A stretch of 64,000 nt of DNA from Haematococcus lacustris. Lineage: Eukaryota > Chlorophyta > Chlorophyceae > Chlamydomonadales > Haematococcaceae. The stretch is from contig JASKMD010000014.1 of NCBI GenBank assembly GCA_030144725.1, positions 8,396,284 to 8,460,283 on the forward strand. Direction: 5' to 3'. The translations under genes were made by a program, and so were the position numbers. Shown here piece after piece: positions 29,659-61,759 of the stretch (position 1 is the stretch's first letter; each line of letters opens with the position of its first letter). The notes under the pieces are model-generated. The model saw only the letters and a list, made by a program, of their open reading frames with translations. It was not told the DNA's origin and did not search any database.

Positions 29659-31938
29659 CGGGCAGCCATGCAGCAATCCGCCTCTGCCCTCGGGGAGCAA
29701 GCCATGAGCCATCAGCCATCAGCCATCAGCCAACAGCCCTCAACACCGCAGACGCGGAGGAAGTCCTGGGCCAAGCTTCTTTGGCTGAGAGCAGCAGGAG
29801 AGGGGCAGTGTGCCTAGCCTATACCTTACTTACATGGCCCAGCCACCCATCCCTCCACTCCCACCCTCTGAGAGCAGCAGGAGAGGCCTTCTATAGCCAT
29901 GGACAGGTCACAGGGGCGAGCGCAACGCGGCCTGTGTTCGCGCAAGCCCATGACAGTTGCTAGGCAAGACCAGAGCTTCAGGAGCGGGTGCATCACACAG
30001 AGAATGACCGTACCCCGTCGCCCTGCCTGTCACTACCCAAAACCTGCTTTCTCCTTGTTCCCACTGTCCAGGGCACGTGCAGCTACACACCAGCTTACAG
30101 CCTAAGAGCAGTACTGCAGCGGTGGTGATAGCAGCAGGGCCTTGCAGCCATCTACACCAGCAGGAGCAGTGGGTGCTGGCCCTGCCCCAGGGAGCTCTGC
30201 AGCAGCCTCTGCAGCCGCCGCCCCCCTGTCCAGCCGTTCAGCCATGAGCACGCAGCCCTCCCTGGTGGCGCCGGGCACGTGTGGCCCTGACGGCTCGCTG
30301 CTGCCGCCCGGCACCCTGCACGCCCCCCTGGTGCCAGGTGAGGGCGGCTGCCACAGGCCTGGGGGAGGCAGCAGCCAGCAGGGCCCAGCAGCTGCAGCGG
30401 GCCAGGCCAGGCTGCCCACCAGCAGGGCTGCACACACCTGGCCCTGGCTGGACCCTGGAGGGCTGGGCAGCGCCACCGCCCGCCAGCCTGTCTGTCAGCG
30501 TGAGCTGCCAGGCTGTACAGGCAGGGCAGGCAGGTGTGCAGTGGAGGGGCAGGGCAGCCTCAGAGCTGCACTCTGGCTGGACGGCCACGGAGGCAGCAGC
30601 CGGGAGGTACTGCCAGGTTGCACGCCTGACCGCCTCACAGCCTGGCAGCAATGAAGCCTGGCAGTGCTCAGCCAGGGCTTGTTCAGGCAGGCTGGGCAAT
30701 GCAGGGCCAGGTCAGGCATGTGTGTCGCAGCCACTGTTGCCATCCCACTGCCATGATAAAGTGATGGCCACCACATCTCATGTCTGCCATGTGTGGTTGC
30801 CTGGGCTCATGCAGCCTCTGCATGCTGGGTTGAGATCCAGCTTTGACAGTTGGTGAAGGCAGTTGGCAGTTGGGGACCACAGGTGGTGGAGGCAGTTGGG
30901 GGGCCACAGATTGCATGACAGCATAGTAACATGGGCATTGCATACCATGCAGCGGCCCTGGCGTCCACGCTGGCCATCATCGCTGCCAACGCCCATTCCA
31001 GCTGCCCATGCCAGGCATTGTCAGTTGCTTGCCAGCTGCTTTTGATGTTTAGATTCATGTGTAGCTATTGCTGTGAATGGGTCCACGCCATTCTGCCTGG
31101 TGCTTTGGCGGCATAGAGGTTCTGTTGTGGAGTGCGTGATGAAAGGCCCTAACCCCTTAGGAGGCGTGGTGGTGGACCAGCCTCGAGGCTGCTGAGTGAA
31201 CTGTTGTAGGAGATCGTGTTGCTCACATGTCGAAAAAGGCAGGTACAGCCATTGCAGCTACAGGAGTGATCGTTGCATGTTGGGTGGTCGCAGCGCATGC
31301 GGTCCACTTCCCTTACTGCTTTGTGTGTGCATGTCTTTCACTATTCTATGCTGACTGGTGTCTTTAGTGCAGTCGCGAGTGCAATTAGTGCCAGTCAAAA
31401 GCATTCTCTTTTGAAACAGTCTTGTTTTGACAGTGATACTATGCAGGAGGCGATATTTGCATGTGATAACAAGGAGCTAAGTGCATGCGTTGTTGGATTA
31501 GGGTATACACTGCGACCATAGCTGCGTGTAAGTGACCATATTAGAATGCAATGCTGCAATGCGTTGCGAATAGTATCGAGCAACACTGTGTGGCTAACTA
31601 GATCAGATTCGTGTAGCATGTTTATTAGGACAAAAATTGGTTTCACTCCAGTATACTGCTGGCCTTGCAGGCGAAGGAACATGCCAGCCATAGTATGGAG
31701 TTATGCGCGCCATCACTACATCCTCAGCGTCCCAAATCCCTGGAGGGCGGCCAAGCAGCCTATCGGCTCACGGCTTAAGCGGTGTAAGCCACATATCAGC
31801 GTGCTGACTCTGCCGTGTGCTGAGCATCCTGCCGTATGCATGTGAATGGCGCGGTGGGTAGCACCACGACGCACGGCATCACGGCTAGCAGCGGTTGGCA
31901 ACGTACCTTGTACCACCGACCGCTGACCGCTCTCCCGC
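29659..31938. other. Convergent intergenic region
   Basis: Between the bHLH-ACT stop and the coiled-coil gene stop, which face each other, so both 3' UTRs must lie here. TGTAA, the usual chlorophyte polyadenylation signal, occurs on the plus strand at 31527-31531. An Ala/Pro/Ser-rich frame at 30142-30654 ends near a good splice donor (CCAG|GTGAGG at about 30340) and could be an alternative 3' exon, but I cannot support it as a gene. Confidence 0.4.
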
Positions 31939-52815
<20,877 letters not shown>

Positions 52816-53142
52816 AGCCGAGTCCCCTCCTGCTGGTTGCTGTCAATTCATATTTTCATGTCCGCCCAATACCAGTGTCGCGCTCAGCTACCTCCCGTTC
52901 TCGAATAAAGCGGCAAGCGCGGCATCCGCGGGTTTAGGAGTGAGATATTACAAACAGCCACCAGCTAGTACGACTGCCTCTCGCTGCTTCTCTGTGTCCA
53001 GAGAGCCTGCGCATGCTATACTCATGCAACGCTTTCAAACAGCGCACATTGCAATGTCAATGGTCATGAAAAGCTGACTAGGCCTGCCCTGCTCTAGCCC
53101 AAACTAATTGGCAACACATCAATCCACCAGTTCTTTTAGCCC
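52816..53142 (-). promoter_or_regulatory. Upstream region of the coiled-coil gene
   Basis: About 330 bp between the coiled-coil start and the end of the next minus-strand gene. It must hold the 5' UTR and probably the promoter; it is less GC-rich than its surroundings, but I cannot point to a TATA box or another defined element. Confidence 0.4.
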
Positions 53143-56100
53143 TCACTCGCCACTGTTGGAGCGGCACCCTGTAAAAGACCTGATGCAGAACAGGAGCAGC
53201 ACAAGGTAGCAGCAGCTTGTTATTACAACAGGACTAACAGGTTGACAAAAGGCACCGAATAGACAAGAGATAGGCCGCCCTCCACCCATGCACCCCCTTA
53301 ACCTACAGTGTAGCTCAGTCGCAGCCCCTGGTCTCCCACTGCCCGGCACAGCAGGCAGGACTTCCAGGGTGTGCAGGGTGTAGCAGGCAGGCTGCTGCTG
53401 CCGATCGATTTCGTCCTCAGTCAGGGGGCCACTGGTCAGTGGTGATGGCAGGTGGTAGTGTGGCTGGGTCACAGCTGGGCTGTCACTAACAACCACAGCA
53501 GAGCACAGCTGCCCCAGGGGCAAGCAGCACTGGTGCCCAGGCAGCATTGGGGCCAGGCAGCGCTTAGGATTAGGCAGTTGTCGGCAACAGCGTGGAAAGT
53601 AAGAGATGGAATGAGCGGCGGCAGAGTCAGGCCTGCGCCTCCCCCTTCTTCCGTGGCCCTGTCTCTTGAGCTGTCCCTGCTGCTGCTGCTGCTTCTTTCT
53701 GTACGTGCGTCCGTACACTGCCACATACACCAGCTCACTGACTCAGTTGGTGTGTCTAGTTAGGCAGGTACCCTGGCCTCACACTCCTCAAGTGCAGCGG
53801 CATCCAGTGCCATCATGCCCGACCGTGAGCCACTCACCAAGTGTGCGCCGCTCACCAGCACCTTCCTCTACTTGTTTTAGTTCAACGCGCAGGCAGCATG
53901 CAGCGGATCATAGGGGCCACCCACCCACCCACCACCCGACCCACACACTTTGGGGCCAGTGCTTTATCCAGCTCGAGGTGCCTTAAGGATGACGTATATA
54001 TCAGTGGCAACGGAAGCATCGAAGATTACACACATACCTTGGGATGGCCTGGCATTGGAGGTCCTAATTGCAGCAATCGCAGCATGGTAGCATACGACAA
54101 CAAGGACAGCATGACGGCCATTAGACTGACAGGAAGGGGATCACGACAGCATTGTCGCACATTTGCATCGCTCGTCCTTGCAATGACATACAATAGGCAC
54201 GCCGCTTGCCTACAAGCCCCTCACGGTCCCAACGGATGCACCTATCCATGCCCCCCTCCCATGCATTGCAGCATGATGCTGTCCCTTGTAAGCAGTCCCC
54301 AACTGTGGACAATTGGCCACTGCAGTTACTTGTGTGTCGCACTAGTTCTTGTTGCTACATAACCCAGCACGCCACCCACCCACCCAGCGCTGCTGATGCA
54401 AAAGCAGATTCAGCTGCCGTACCTCATGCGCCTCATGACTGCACTGCTACCACCTGCATGCCAACCACCTGAATGCTGCTACGCATCCCTTGAAAGGAGA
54501 CAAGCCCCCTGAAAAGAGCCACCCATGTTGCCGGCAAGCTTCAGTTCTTGCAAGTCTTCTTCTCTGAATCTCAACCTTAATGAAGGTGCCTAAGTGGGCC
54601 CAGCACGCCACCCACTGTGTTTCTTTACCCACCTCTGCACTGATCCCCTCCGCAGCTGAGACAGCCCACAGTGGCCACCACTAAGAGTACCCTCAGCATC
54701 CCTTGGCAGTGTGGGAGGCCTTGGCTCAGGCCAGCCTCCGCACCTCCCTGCTTGCAACAGTTGCCCCAGCAGTGCTACCTTGGTGCGCGCAGCAGCTGCG
54801 AGCATCTGAGCCCTGCCCGGCAAGCCCATGCCTGGGAGCCCAGCGGACCTGGCACTTGACTCATGCGGTGGTGCAGGAACCTGAATAGCATGCATCTCAT
54901 TGCTAAGGCTGATGAGTTCCAGTAGGGGCACAGACATTCCCAGGCTGTTCACCCGAAGATCACCCCCAGGGGTGCGCATCCGGTGTAGCATGTACATGCA
55001 GGCCCTGGTTGAGGGTGATGGGTGCTGAGGCAGCGTCACAAGCCCCCCTCCTGAAAAGGGACAAGGAGCCATGCTAATGGTGGCATGGGGTGATGGTGGT
55101 GGTGGTGGTTAGAAATGGTGGTGATGGCGATGGTTGTGGTAGTGATGCTAGTGATGGCAATGATGGTATTTGTGCTAGTGCTAGTGGTGCTGGTGACCGT
55201 GCGGGGTGGTGGTGGGAGGTGGGCAGTGAGCCATATTGCCGCTGGAGCCCAGGCCCGGTGTCATGGGGATGGTGTGAGCTGGCAACAGCGGCTGACTAGG
55301 ACACTAGCAGCAGTAGGGGTCGCCAAGACCGGCTCCAATTTGAACACCACACGGCAGCCAGGGGGCAGCACCCACCCTGCTGCCCCTGCTATGCATCTGC
55401 CCCTCCCAGGCTGCTGCCCTGACCTGCGCTCCCATGCGCCCCTTGTGGCTAGTGCCCTTCTCCACCCCTCCCCAGCCTCTGGCCCCTCCCTGCCCTCTGA
55501 CCCCTCCCCTGCCCCTCTTACATTTGCTACATTGCTGGCTGGGCTGCGCTGCGGGGCCGCTGCTCCTGTCCAATGGCCTGCCACCCCGACCCCGTCTGCG
55601 CGCCCGTAGCATTCCTGATGCCATCTAGCCAGGCAGAGCAGCAGGCGGCGAGTCAATCCCTCCTGCTGCTGGCCCCCACAACCCTGCTTTAGAGAGGCCA
55701 GACCCCTCCCCCCCTGACAGCCAGCCACCCCTGCCTGCTGCTTCACTATGTCAGGGGCGAGGTCTGACTGGGACATCTCAACTCTGCCCTCCCTGACAGC
55801 GGCCCCGGCGCAGCGCCACTTGGCAGCGCAAGGCCGCTCTGCTTCACCCTCCTCCCCTTCCTCTTCCTCTTCATTCAATACCTCCTCTCTTTGCAGTGTG
55901 TGGCTCCAGGCCCACTTGGCACTGCTGTGGGCCGCAGAGGCAGGTCGCTTGACACCTGAAGAGCTGCTGGGCACCGCTGCCCCTGCTGCTGCCCTTGCTG
56001 CTGCCCCTGCTGCTGCCCCTGGTGCCCCTGCTGCCCCTGCTGCTGCCCCTGCTGCCCCTGCTGCCCCTGCTGGTGCCCCAGCTGCTGCCCCTGCTGCTGC

Positions 56101-58536
56101 CCCTGCTGGTGCCCCTGCTGGTGCCCCTGCTGGTGCCCCTGCTGGTGCCCCTGCTGCTGCCCCTGCTGGTGCCCCTGCTGGTGCCCCTGCTGGTGCCCCT
56201 GCTGGTGCCCCTGCTGGTGCCCCTGCTGGTGCCCCTGCTGGTGCCCCTGCTGCTGCCCCTGCTGCTGCCCCTGCTGCTGCCCCTGCTGGTGCCCCTGCTG
56301 GTGCCCCTGCTGCTGCCCCTGCTGGTGCCCCTGCTGGTGCCCCTGCTGCTGCCCCTGCTGGTGCCCCTGCTGGTGCCCCTGCTGCTGCCCCTGCTGGTGC
56401 CCCTGCTGGTGCCCCTGCTGCTGCCCCTGCTGGTGCCCCTGCTGCTACCCCTGCTGGTGCCCCTGGTGCCCCTGGTGCCCCTGCTGCTGCTCCTGGTGCC
56501 CCTGCTGGTGCCCCTGCTGCTGCCCCTGCTGCTGCCCCTGCTGCTGCCCCTGCTGCTGCCCCTGCTGCCCCAAGCGCATGTAGCCCCTGGCTGGTTCTCA
56601 GGCCCCCAGGGCCTTGATCCTGGCAGGGGGTTGCAAACCCACAGTCGACCAGGGCCAGGGCTGGGTTAGGGGTCGAACCCCCCACTGTTGCACAGGTCGG
56701 GGTCACGAGTTGAGAGACTGGTGCGCAGGCCTGGGCTGGGCTCAATGGCTTGCCTGCCGTCATCGCTGGCAAGGGAGTGTCCTCCATGGCCATGCAATGG
56801 AAAGGAGCTAGGGGCTGAGTGTGCTGTCCTTGATGTGGGTGGTGCTGCTGGACTGACCACTGCTGTGAGCCCTGTTGCTGCTGCTGTTGATGCTGGTGCT
56901 GGTGCTGCCGCTGCTGCTGCTGTTGCTGCTGCTGTTGCTGCTGGTGCTGCTGCTGCTGTTGCTGCTGTTGCCACTGCTGGTGCTGCTGCTGGTGCTGGCT
57001 GTCATGAAGGAATCCCCGCGACTTCTTTGCCCGTAGAGCAGGCTGTGAGGGGGAAGCCATGCTCTCCTGCACACCAGGGGTGCAGGGTGGCTGCAGGAGC
57101 GTGCCTGGCTGCCTGCTGCCCAGCCGGGCCTTGCGCCAGGCAGGGGTGGCCAGAGCGGGGGTAGTGGGAAGGCCCACCTCCACCACTGCCAGCTGCTGCT
57201 GCTGCTGCTCCTGACACTGTGGTGCTGGTGCCCCCTGCACTGGCTGCTGCCCCACCTGCTGCCACTGCGTTGTCTGCTGCTGCTGTTTCGCATGGTGCTC
57301 TGCATGCTGTTCGGGTGAGGGCCTCTCATGCCAGCACCCCACCTGCTCTTCCTGCTGCTGCTGTGCTCCCAGCTGCCGCTTTGCCAAGGCCTGTACCTGG
57401 CCTGCTGCTTGGTCAGGTAAGCGACCGCCTGCCTGGCCCTGCAGCACAAGGACCCCGTCTGCACCTGTCAAGTGGGAGGGACTGCAGGGGCAGCCTGCTC
57501 CCAGCCAGCTGCATGCCTCTGGCAGCTGTTCAGGTGAGGTGGTAGGCGTCAGGGGCTTGCCAGCCCTGCCTCTGCCACCTTTGCTGCTGCGCCCTGCCCT
57601 GCTGCAGCCGTCCAGCCACTGCACCGCCTCATGGCGCAGCAGGTGGTCCAGCACGTCCCCGTCACTGTACGTCACCGTGTGGCTGCCGTCCTGCTGATTG
57701 AAGGCCGTCACTACACCGCTGTACCAGCGGCTCATGCCTGCACAGCACCCACACACGACTAGAAGATGAAGAAAGAAGCTATGCCACTACTCACCAGCGT
57801 GCATCAAGGGAGGAGCTTCCACCTGGAGAGGGCGCGGCCTGCTCCCACCACCCCCACATACTACTGACAGTGGCACAGGGACGTGGGGAGGAGGGGGACA
57901 GCGCCTCAGGGGCGAGAGCAGAGCATCGGGAGGAGGCAGAGGGCGGTGAGGGCGCCCTCTCTCAGACACACACCTGCTACAGCACACGGTGACTCAGCTC
58001 CTGCCACCCCTCCCACTCCGGTGCACTACCATCACTCCATCACAGTCACTCATGGCTCCATGTCCTCTCTTGCCGCCACCCACCTGACCAGAACACCTTG
58101 ATGTGCCGCCCCACGGCTGCAGGGCCCACAGGCGACCCTGTGTGAGATGGGTTGCAACTGAAGTTTGCCAGCTGCTGTCCACTTTGCCTGGACCTCCAGC
58201 GAACACTGCTCAGGCACAGCCAAAGGCTGCCTGCATGCAAAGCAGCTTACCATCAGTGCGGCATAGTGCCAAGTACTACCCGGGCGAAAGAGGACGTAAA
58301 TAGTTTTGCGGAAGCTCTTGATTATGCTGTAGCGCCAAGCCCATGCACCCCTGCATTTTACCTCCTTTGGCATTGCTGCTGGCGGATGGCTTCCATTGAA
58401 CTTGGTGTAGTCCTGACACTGGCGAGTAGGAGAGTACCTTGACCGACTGCCACCTTGAGCATAGGTTTGCCTTGCTTGAGCGGTGCACTTGGATCAGTCG
58501 CCCCACCAGCTCCTCAGCGTACAACCGCTCAATCAT
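53143..58536 (-). CDS. Tudor/Agenet-like protein with long low-complexity tracts
   Basis: Exons with matching phases: 58536-58362, 58230-58084, 57737 onward (open to 55261; its true donor is unresolved), then probably 55050-54633 and 53737-53143. Exon 1 (MIERLYAEELVGRLIQVH...WQSVKVLSYSP...HQVQW) reads as a first Tudor-like fold. The exon 2/3 join creates a second, better one: VGRHIKVFWSG-MSRWYSGVVTAFN...HTVTYSDGD, the W-Y-G-V...Y-DGD pattern of plant Agenet/Tudor modules that bind methylated histones or regulatory partners. Exon 3 continues with Gln/His-rich and long Gly-Ala-Pro repeats. Exon 4 (TRACMYMLHRMRTPGGDL) and the last exon (ELVYVAVYGRTYRKK) are plausible but unrecognised. A nuclear chromatin role is inference. 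It could be two genes if the last exons are separate. Confidence 0.65.
55980..56575. repeat. 12-bp minisatellite inside the Tudor-like gene
   Basis: About 48 units of CTGCTGGTGCCC / CTGCTGCTGCCC (plus strand). On the coding strand this gives GAPA/GAAA repeats in frame with the Tudor domains. The period is a multiple of 3, so copy-number change keeps the frame; antisense frames are also open. Confidence 0.93.
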
Positions 58537-58772
58537 GGCTGCCTAACGCTTACAGCAGGGCTCCGATCTGGAGGCTGTGAGGCGACGCCAGATCAAACGG
58601 AAGCAAGGGAAGGACCCATCGTCACGTCCTTGCTCGCTTGCTCGATCAGGAACGACAGCTGGGCCTTTCTTCACCGGATACAAAGCGCCAATGGCGACAC
58701 CAGCTCGCATTAAGCACCACGAAGGCTCCGTGCAAAAAAGCTTTTAAAGCTTACACTCGGGGTGAAAATCAT
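58537..58772. other. Upstream region of the Tudor-like gene and left flank of the Fanzor unit
   Basis: Holds the presumed promoter/5' UTR of the minus-strand Tudor-like gene, then TTACACTCGGGGTGAAAAT (58751-58769), a copy of the eRF3 leader sequence at 61981-61999. Nothing else recognised. Confidence 0.45.
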
Positions 58773-58789
58773 GGATTCTGAATGCAGGC
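58747..58789. repeat. Left direct repeat flanking the Fanzor unit
   Basis: TTACACTCGGGGTGAAAAT at 58751-58769 equals 61981-61999, and GGATTCTGAATGCAGGC at 58773-58789 matches 61928-61944 (one mismatch) and most of 61998-62012. The Fanzor region therefore sits between duplicated stretches of what is, on the right, the eRF3 leader. Confidence 0.8.
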
Positions 58790-58799
58790 CGTCCTGTAC

Positions 58800-58995
58800 C
58801 CCTATCCTGCTGTGGAGCCCCTACACTTCTCCACAGGAGTCAGGGAGCCGGTGTGTGTCCCTAACCTGGGTCCCTAACCCCAGGAGTCGATAGAGCCCTA
58901 TCCTACCCTATGCACACTCTATCGCACACACATCCCCTTTGTAAGGGGCAATCGTATTGTTTGTTTGTTTGGCTCATGGCATGATACACATGTCA
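58800..58995 (-). ncRNA. Candidate Fanzor guide RNA (omega RNA / fRNA)
   Basis: The ~200 nt just downstream of the Fanzor stop contain three strong hairpins on the gene strand: CCCCTT-ACA-AAGGGG (58948-58934), CGATAGAG...CTCTATCG with a 21-nt loop (58924-58888) and CTGTGGAG...CTCCACAG with an 11-nt loop (58836-58810). In TnpB and Fanzor systems the guide RNA is made from the 3' end of the nuclease gene and the element end, with the guide taken from DNA beyond it. Hairpin 3 and the adjacent ACACACACCGG block recur at 4971-5026 without a protein. Transcription and processing are inference. Confidence 0.5.
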
Positions 58996-61759
58996 CTATC
59001 GCTGCCGCTGGTGCCGCCGCTGCCACTTCCGCAGCAGGCCTCTGTCGCGCACGCACACCCACTCCTGGCCTGGCCTGCCTGGGTTAGGCATGGCGGGGCG
59101 GCCCCGCCAGCTGCTGAGCTCGCGTGGGCGGCCCGGCCCGGCTGCAATGCGGGCGATGTTCAGCGCGGCTGACACGTCTCGGTCGTAGAACCTGATGCCG
59201 TTGCTTGTTGAGCACATCAGGCCCCGGATGCGGGACCGCGTCGCCATGCTGCGCACCGGGCGCAGCCACCTGCAAGGCGACATAGATCAATGCTCACTTG
59301 TAAGACCCTTCCTTGCCAAACCAAGTGTAAAGTCAAGCCATGTATAGCTCAAACGGCGCAGGGCACAGTCTAGGCTGGTGTGTGCCCGTCATCCAATGCA
59401 ACGGCTGTCAACTAGCTATGTAATGACTCTACCCCTACTGTGCGAATGCATCTGAGGTCTCTCACCTGAAGGACTCAGCCTGATCTGCCACCACGTTGGT
59501 GCGGGCAGAGCTGACCCGGCTGGTCCGGAACTCATGCACCAGCACCACACGCCCGGGCAGCTGCTTGCATGCTTCCCTGAGCATCTGCTTGACAGGCACA
59601 CCCCTGCTGCCCCTGCTGCCGCTGCCGCTGAAGCTTGCTGCCCCATAGGCCAGGGCCAGGGGGCGACCTGTGGCAGCCGAGTTGCAGCGTACCCTGGCAC
59701 CCTTGACAGTCTGCAGCCAGGGCACACAAGGAGAGACACATTGTGAGCTCAGGTCAAGTCATGGCAAAGACAAGCATTGTGAGCACACACACTAGCACAC
59801 ACACTGGCGGGGCACGGCCTACTCACATCAGCCCAGAACTTGGCCACCGTGCTCTGCTTGTGTTGGTGCAGCCGGAATCTGGCGTTGGCCCAGCGCCGCT
59901 TGGACATCTCGGCCCACATGGCCGGCCAGGTCACCAGCGTCATGGCGACGTACTCGCGGTACCGCTGCAGCGAGGCGGTGTAGTGGGTGACTTGCGACAG
60001 CACAGCGTGTTCGTGTTTGATGCCGGCCATCCACGCCTTGGACACCTTGGCGTGCTGCGTGATGCCGCTCTGCCGGTAGTAGTGCGCCGCAGTGAGGCTG
60101 CGTTGCCACACGGACTCCACAGCGCCCGAGGGGTACCGCTCCTCGTGCGCCACTGTCGCCATGTTGGTTTTGCCGGGGTCGCAGCCCAGCCAGTCCGCGT
60201 TTAGGTGTGCCAGCGGGTTGACAACGCCCTCCTGCTTGCCCATGCTTGGCAGCTCGCCCGGCGGCTCTGCTGGCTTGGGGCGGATGAACATCAGGCTGAT
60301 AGCGACTCCGTCAGTGTGCACCACCTGCGCGTATTTCTGCCCGTCGTTTGGCCAAATGGATGGCTGGACGGCTGGCGGGATGCTGGATGGAAGGAAGGCG
60401 ATCCACCGGTTGGCCACCTGCAACCCAACACAGCCGACACAGCCGACTCAGCACACTTAGAGCCATCCAAACACCATCAGTCAATGTTGCCTCAAGCAAC
60501 ATGCCTCAAGCAACATGCCACCAGCAATATGCCTCAAGCAACATGACAGGCTGGCCAGCTCAAGGCTCACTCACCTCACTGTCCCTGGGCCCGGCCACAC
60601 CATTCCTGAACCTGGTCAAAGAGGTGATGTCCGCTGGCAGCATGCCAGCGGCCCGCATCAGGCCATGGATGGCCTGGGTGTCCAGCTTGATGTGGTGCGC
60701 CTTGCAGCTGCAGCTGGGTGTGATAGCAAAGGGGGAGGGTGGGCGGTAGGGCCTGGAGTTGGGCTGCCCCCCAAGTGCCTGCCAGTCTGCCCAGTCAGCC
60801 TGCCAGCTGACGTGGGCAGCCTCCAGCTGCCTGCTGGTGTCCACTGCATGACGCAGCAGGCTGCCCCGGTTGACCCTCATCTGCCGCCATGCTTTGTTCA
60901 CCACCACCCCCTGACCCACCCCCAGCAACCTCCGCTGCCTGGCCACCTCATCCCGCATGGCCTCAGTAGGCACCACCCCACCCTGACCCTGTTCCTGACC
61001 CTCTAGCCAGGTCACCACCTTCCCCCGCACACTCCGCACCACCCAGCTGCGCTGACGCTCAGTCCAGGCTGGACTGCCATCCACGGGCAGCCCAAAGCGG
61101 CGCTGGTGCTCGTGTGAGCCAGCGATGACCCTGGCTCCAGCCAGAGCCACCGCTTGCCCAACTCTGCGCTTGAATAGCTCGGTGAGGCTGGTGGCAAAGC
61201 TAGTTTCCAGCTTCTGTCCCACATCGTCTACGGTGTTGGAGTCGTGCGGATAGCGAGGTATTGCGTCGAGCTCGTCACCGATGGTCGGGTACGCGGCCAG
61301 CACAGCCACCACAGCAGCGCTGGGCCGAGAGTTCAATCCAGGAGGAGGCACACCGCGGCCGAGCTGCAGGTACAGGTTGCGCTCCGCAAAGTCCGGGATG
61401 TCCGCGTCCTCAGCAGGGATTTCCTCTAAGAGCTCGTACAGGCCATCCGCAAGTACAGTGACGCGTGTGAAGGAGTCGCGCACCATGAGGCCCAGCAGCA
61501 AGCTGGCGAGCAGCGCCCTCTTGCTGCAGGCCTCCACCCAAGCCTCGATTTGCGTGACGAGCCGCGCCTCCACCACTTCGGACGGCACGACCGCGCCCTC
61601 CTCTAACCCCGCAGCGGCCACACCCCTCATCAAGGTATGCCGTTTGACCTTCTTTGCGTGCCATGTGTTATTGTGGTTGTTGGCCCAGTGCGCTGCACCG
61701 TTGGCCTGCATGTCTGGGCGGCGTGTCGGCCTGACGGTCGACCTAACTGTCCGAGGCAT
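58996..61759 (-). CDS. Fanzor: eukaryotic TnpB-like RNA-guided nuclease, four exons
   Basis: Exons 61759-60575, 60417-59827, 59710-59466, 59269-58996 join with consistent phases and GT-AG sites to ~764 residues. The long N-terminal exon (MPRTVRSTV...) would hold the RNA/DNA-recognition lobe; I see no motif I can name in it. The C-terminal half is a split RuvC nuclease: RuvC-I LGCDPGKTNMATVA (Asp, about residue 480), the Glu of VLVHEFRTSR (Fanzor proteins use this alternative Glu beside the zinc ribbon) and RuvC-III RFYDRDVSAALNIARIA (final Asp). All three acidic residues are present. The zinc ribbon is eroded: where CxxC pairs are expected there are SSAR and CSTS, leaving one Cys. Start is the first ATG of the open frame. 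It is divergent from eRF3, 297 bp away. Family assignment is firm; activity is not known. Confidence 0.88.

Noticed and set aside
30142..30654. 170-codon Ala/Pro/Ser-rich frame downstream of the bHLH-ACT gene
   Set aside because: It ends near a good donor sequence, but nothing upstream joins to it and overlapping frames on the other strand are as long. Kept only as a remark in the intergenic entry.
53841..53885. Extra exon reading VELKQVEEGAGERRTL on the minus strand, ending at a GTGAGT donor
   Set aside because: It reads like protein and has a good donor, but no acceptor AG occurs between it and the upstream in-frame stop, so I could not place it in the Tudor-like gene.
58861..58880. Telomere-like CCCTAACC repeats
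   Set aside because: Only two or three irregular copies, inside the Fanzor tail; not a telomeric array (chlorophyte telomeres are usually TTTTAGGG-type).
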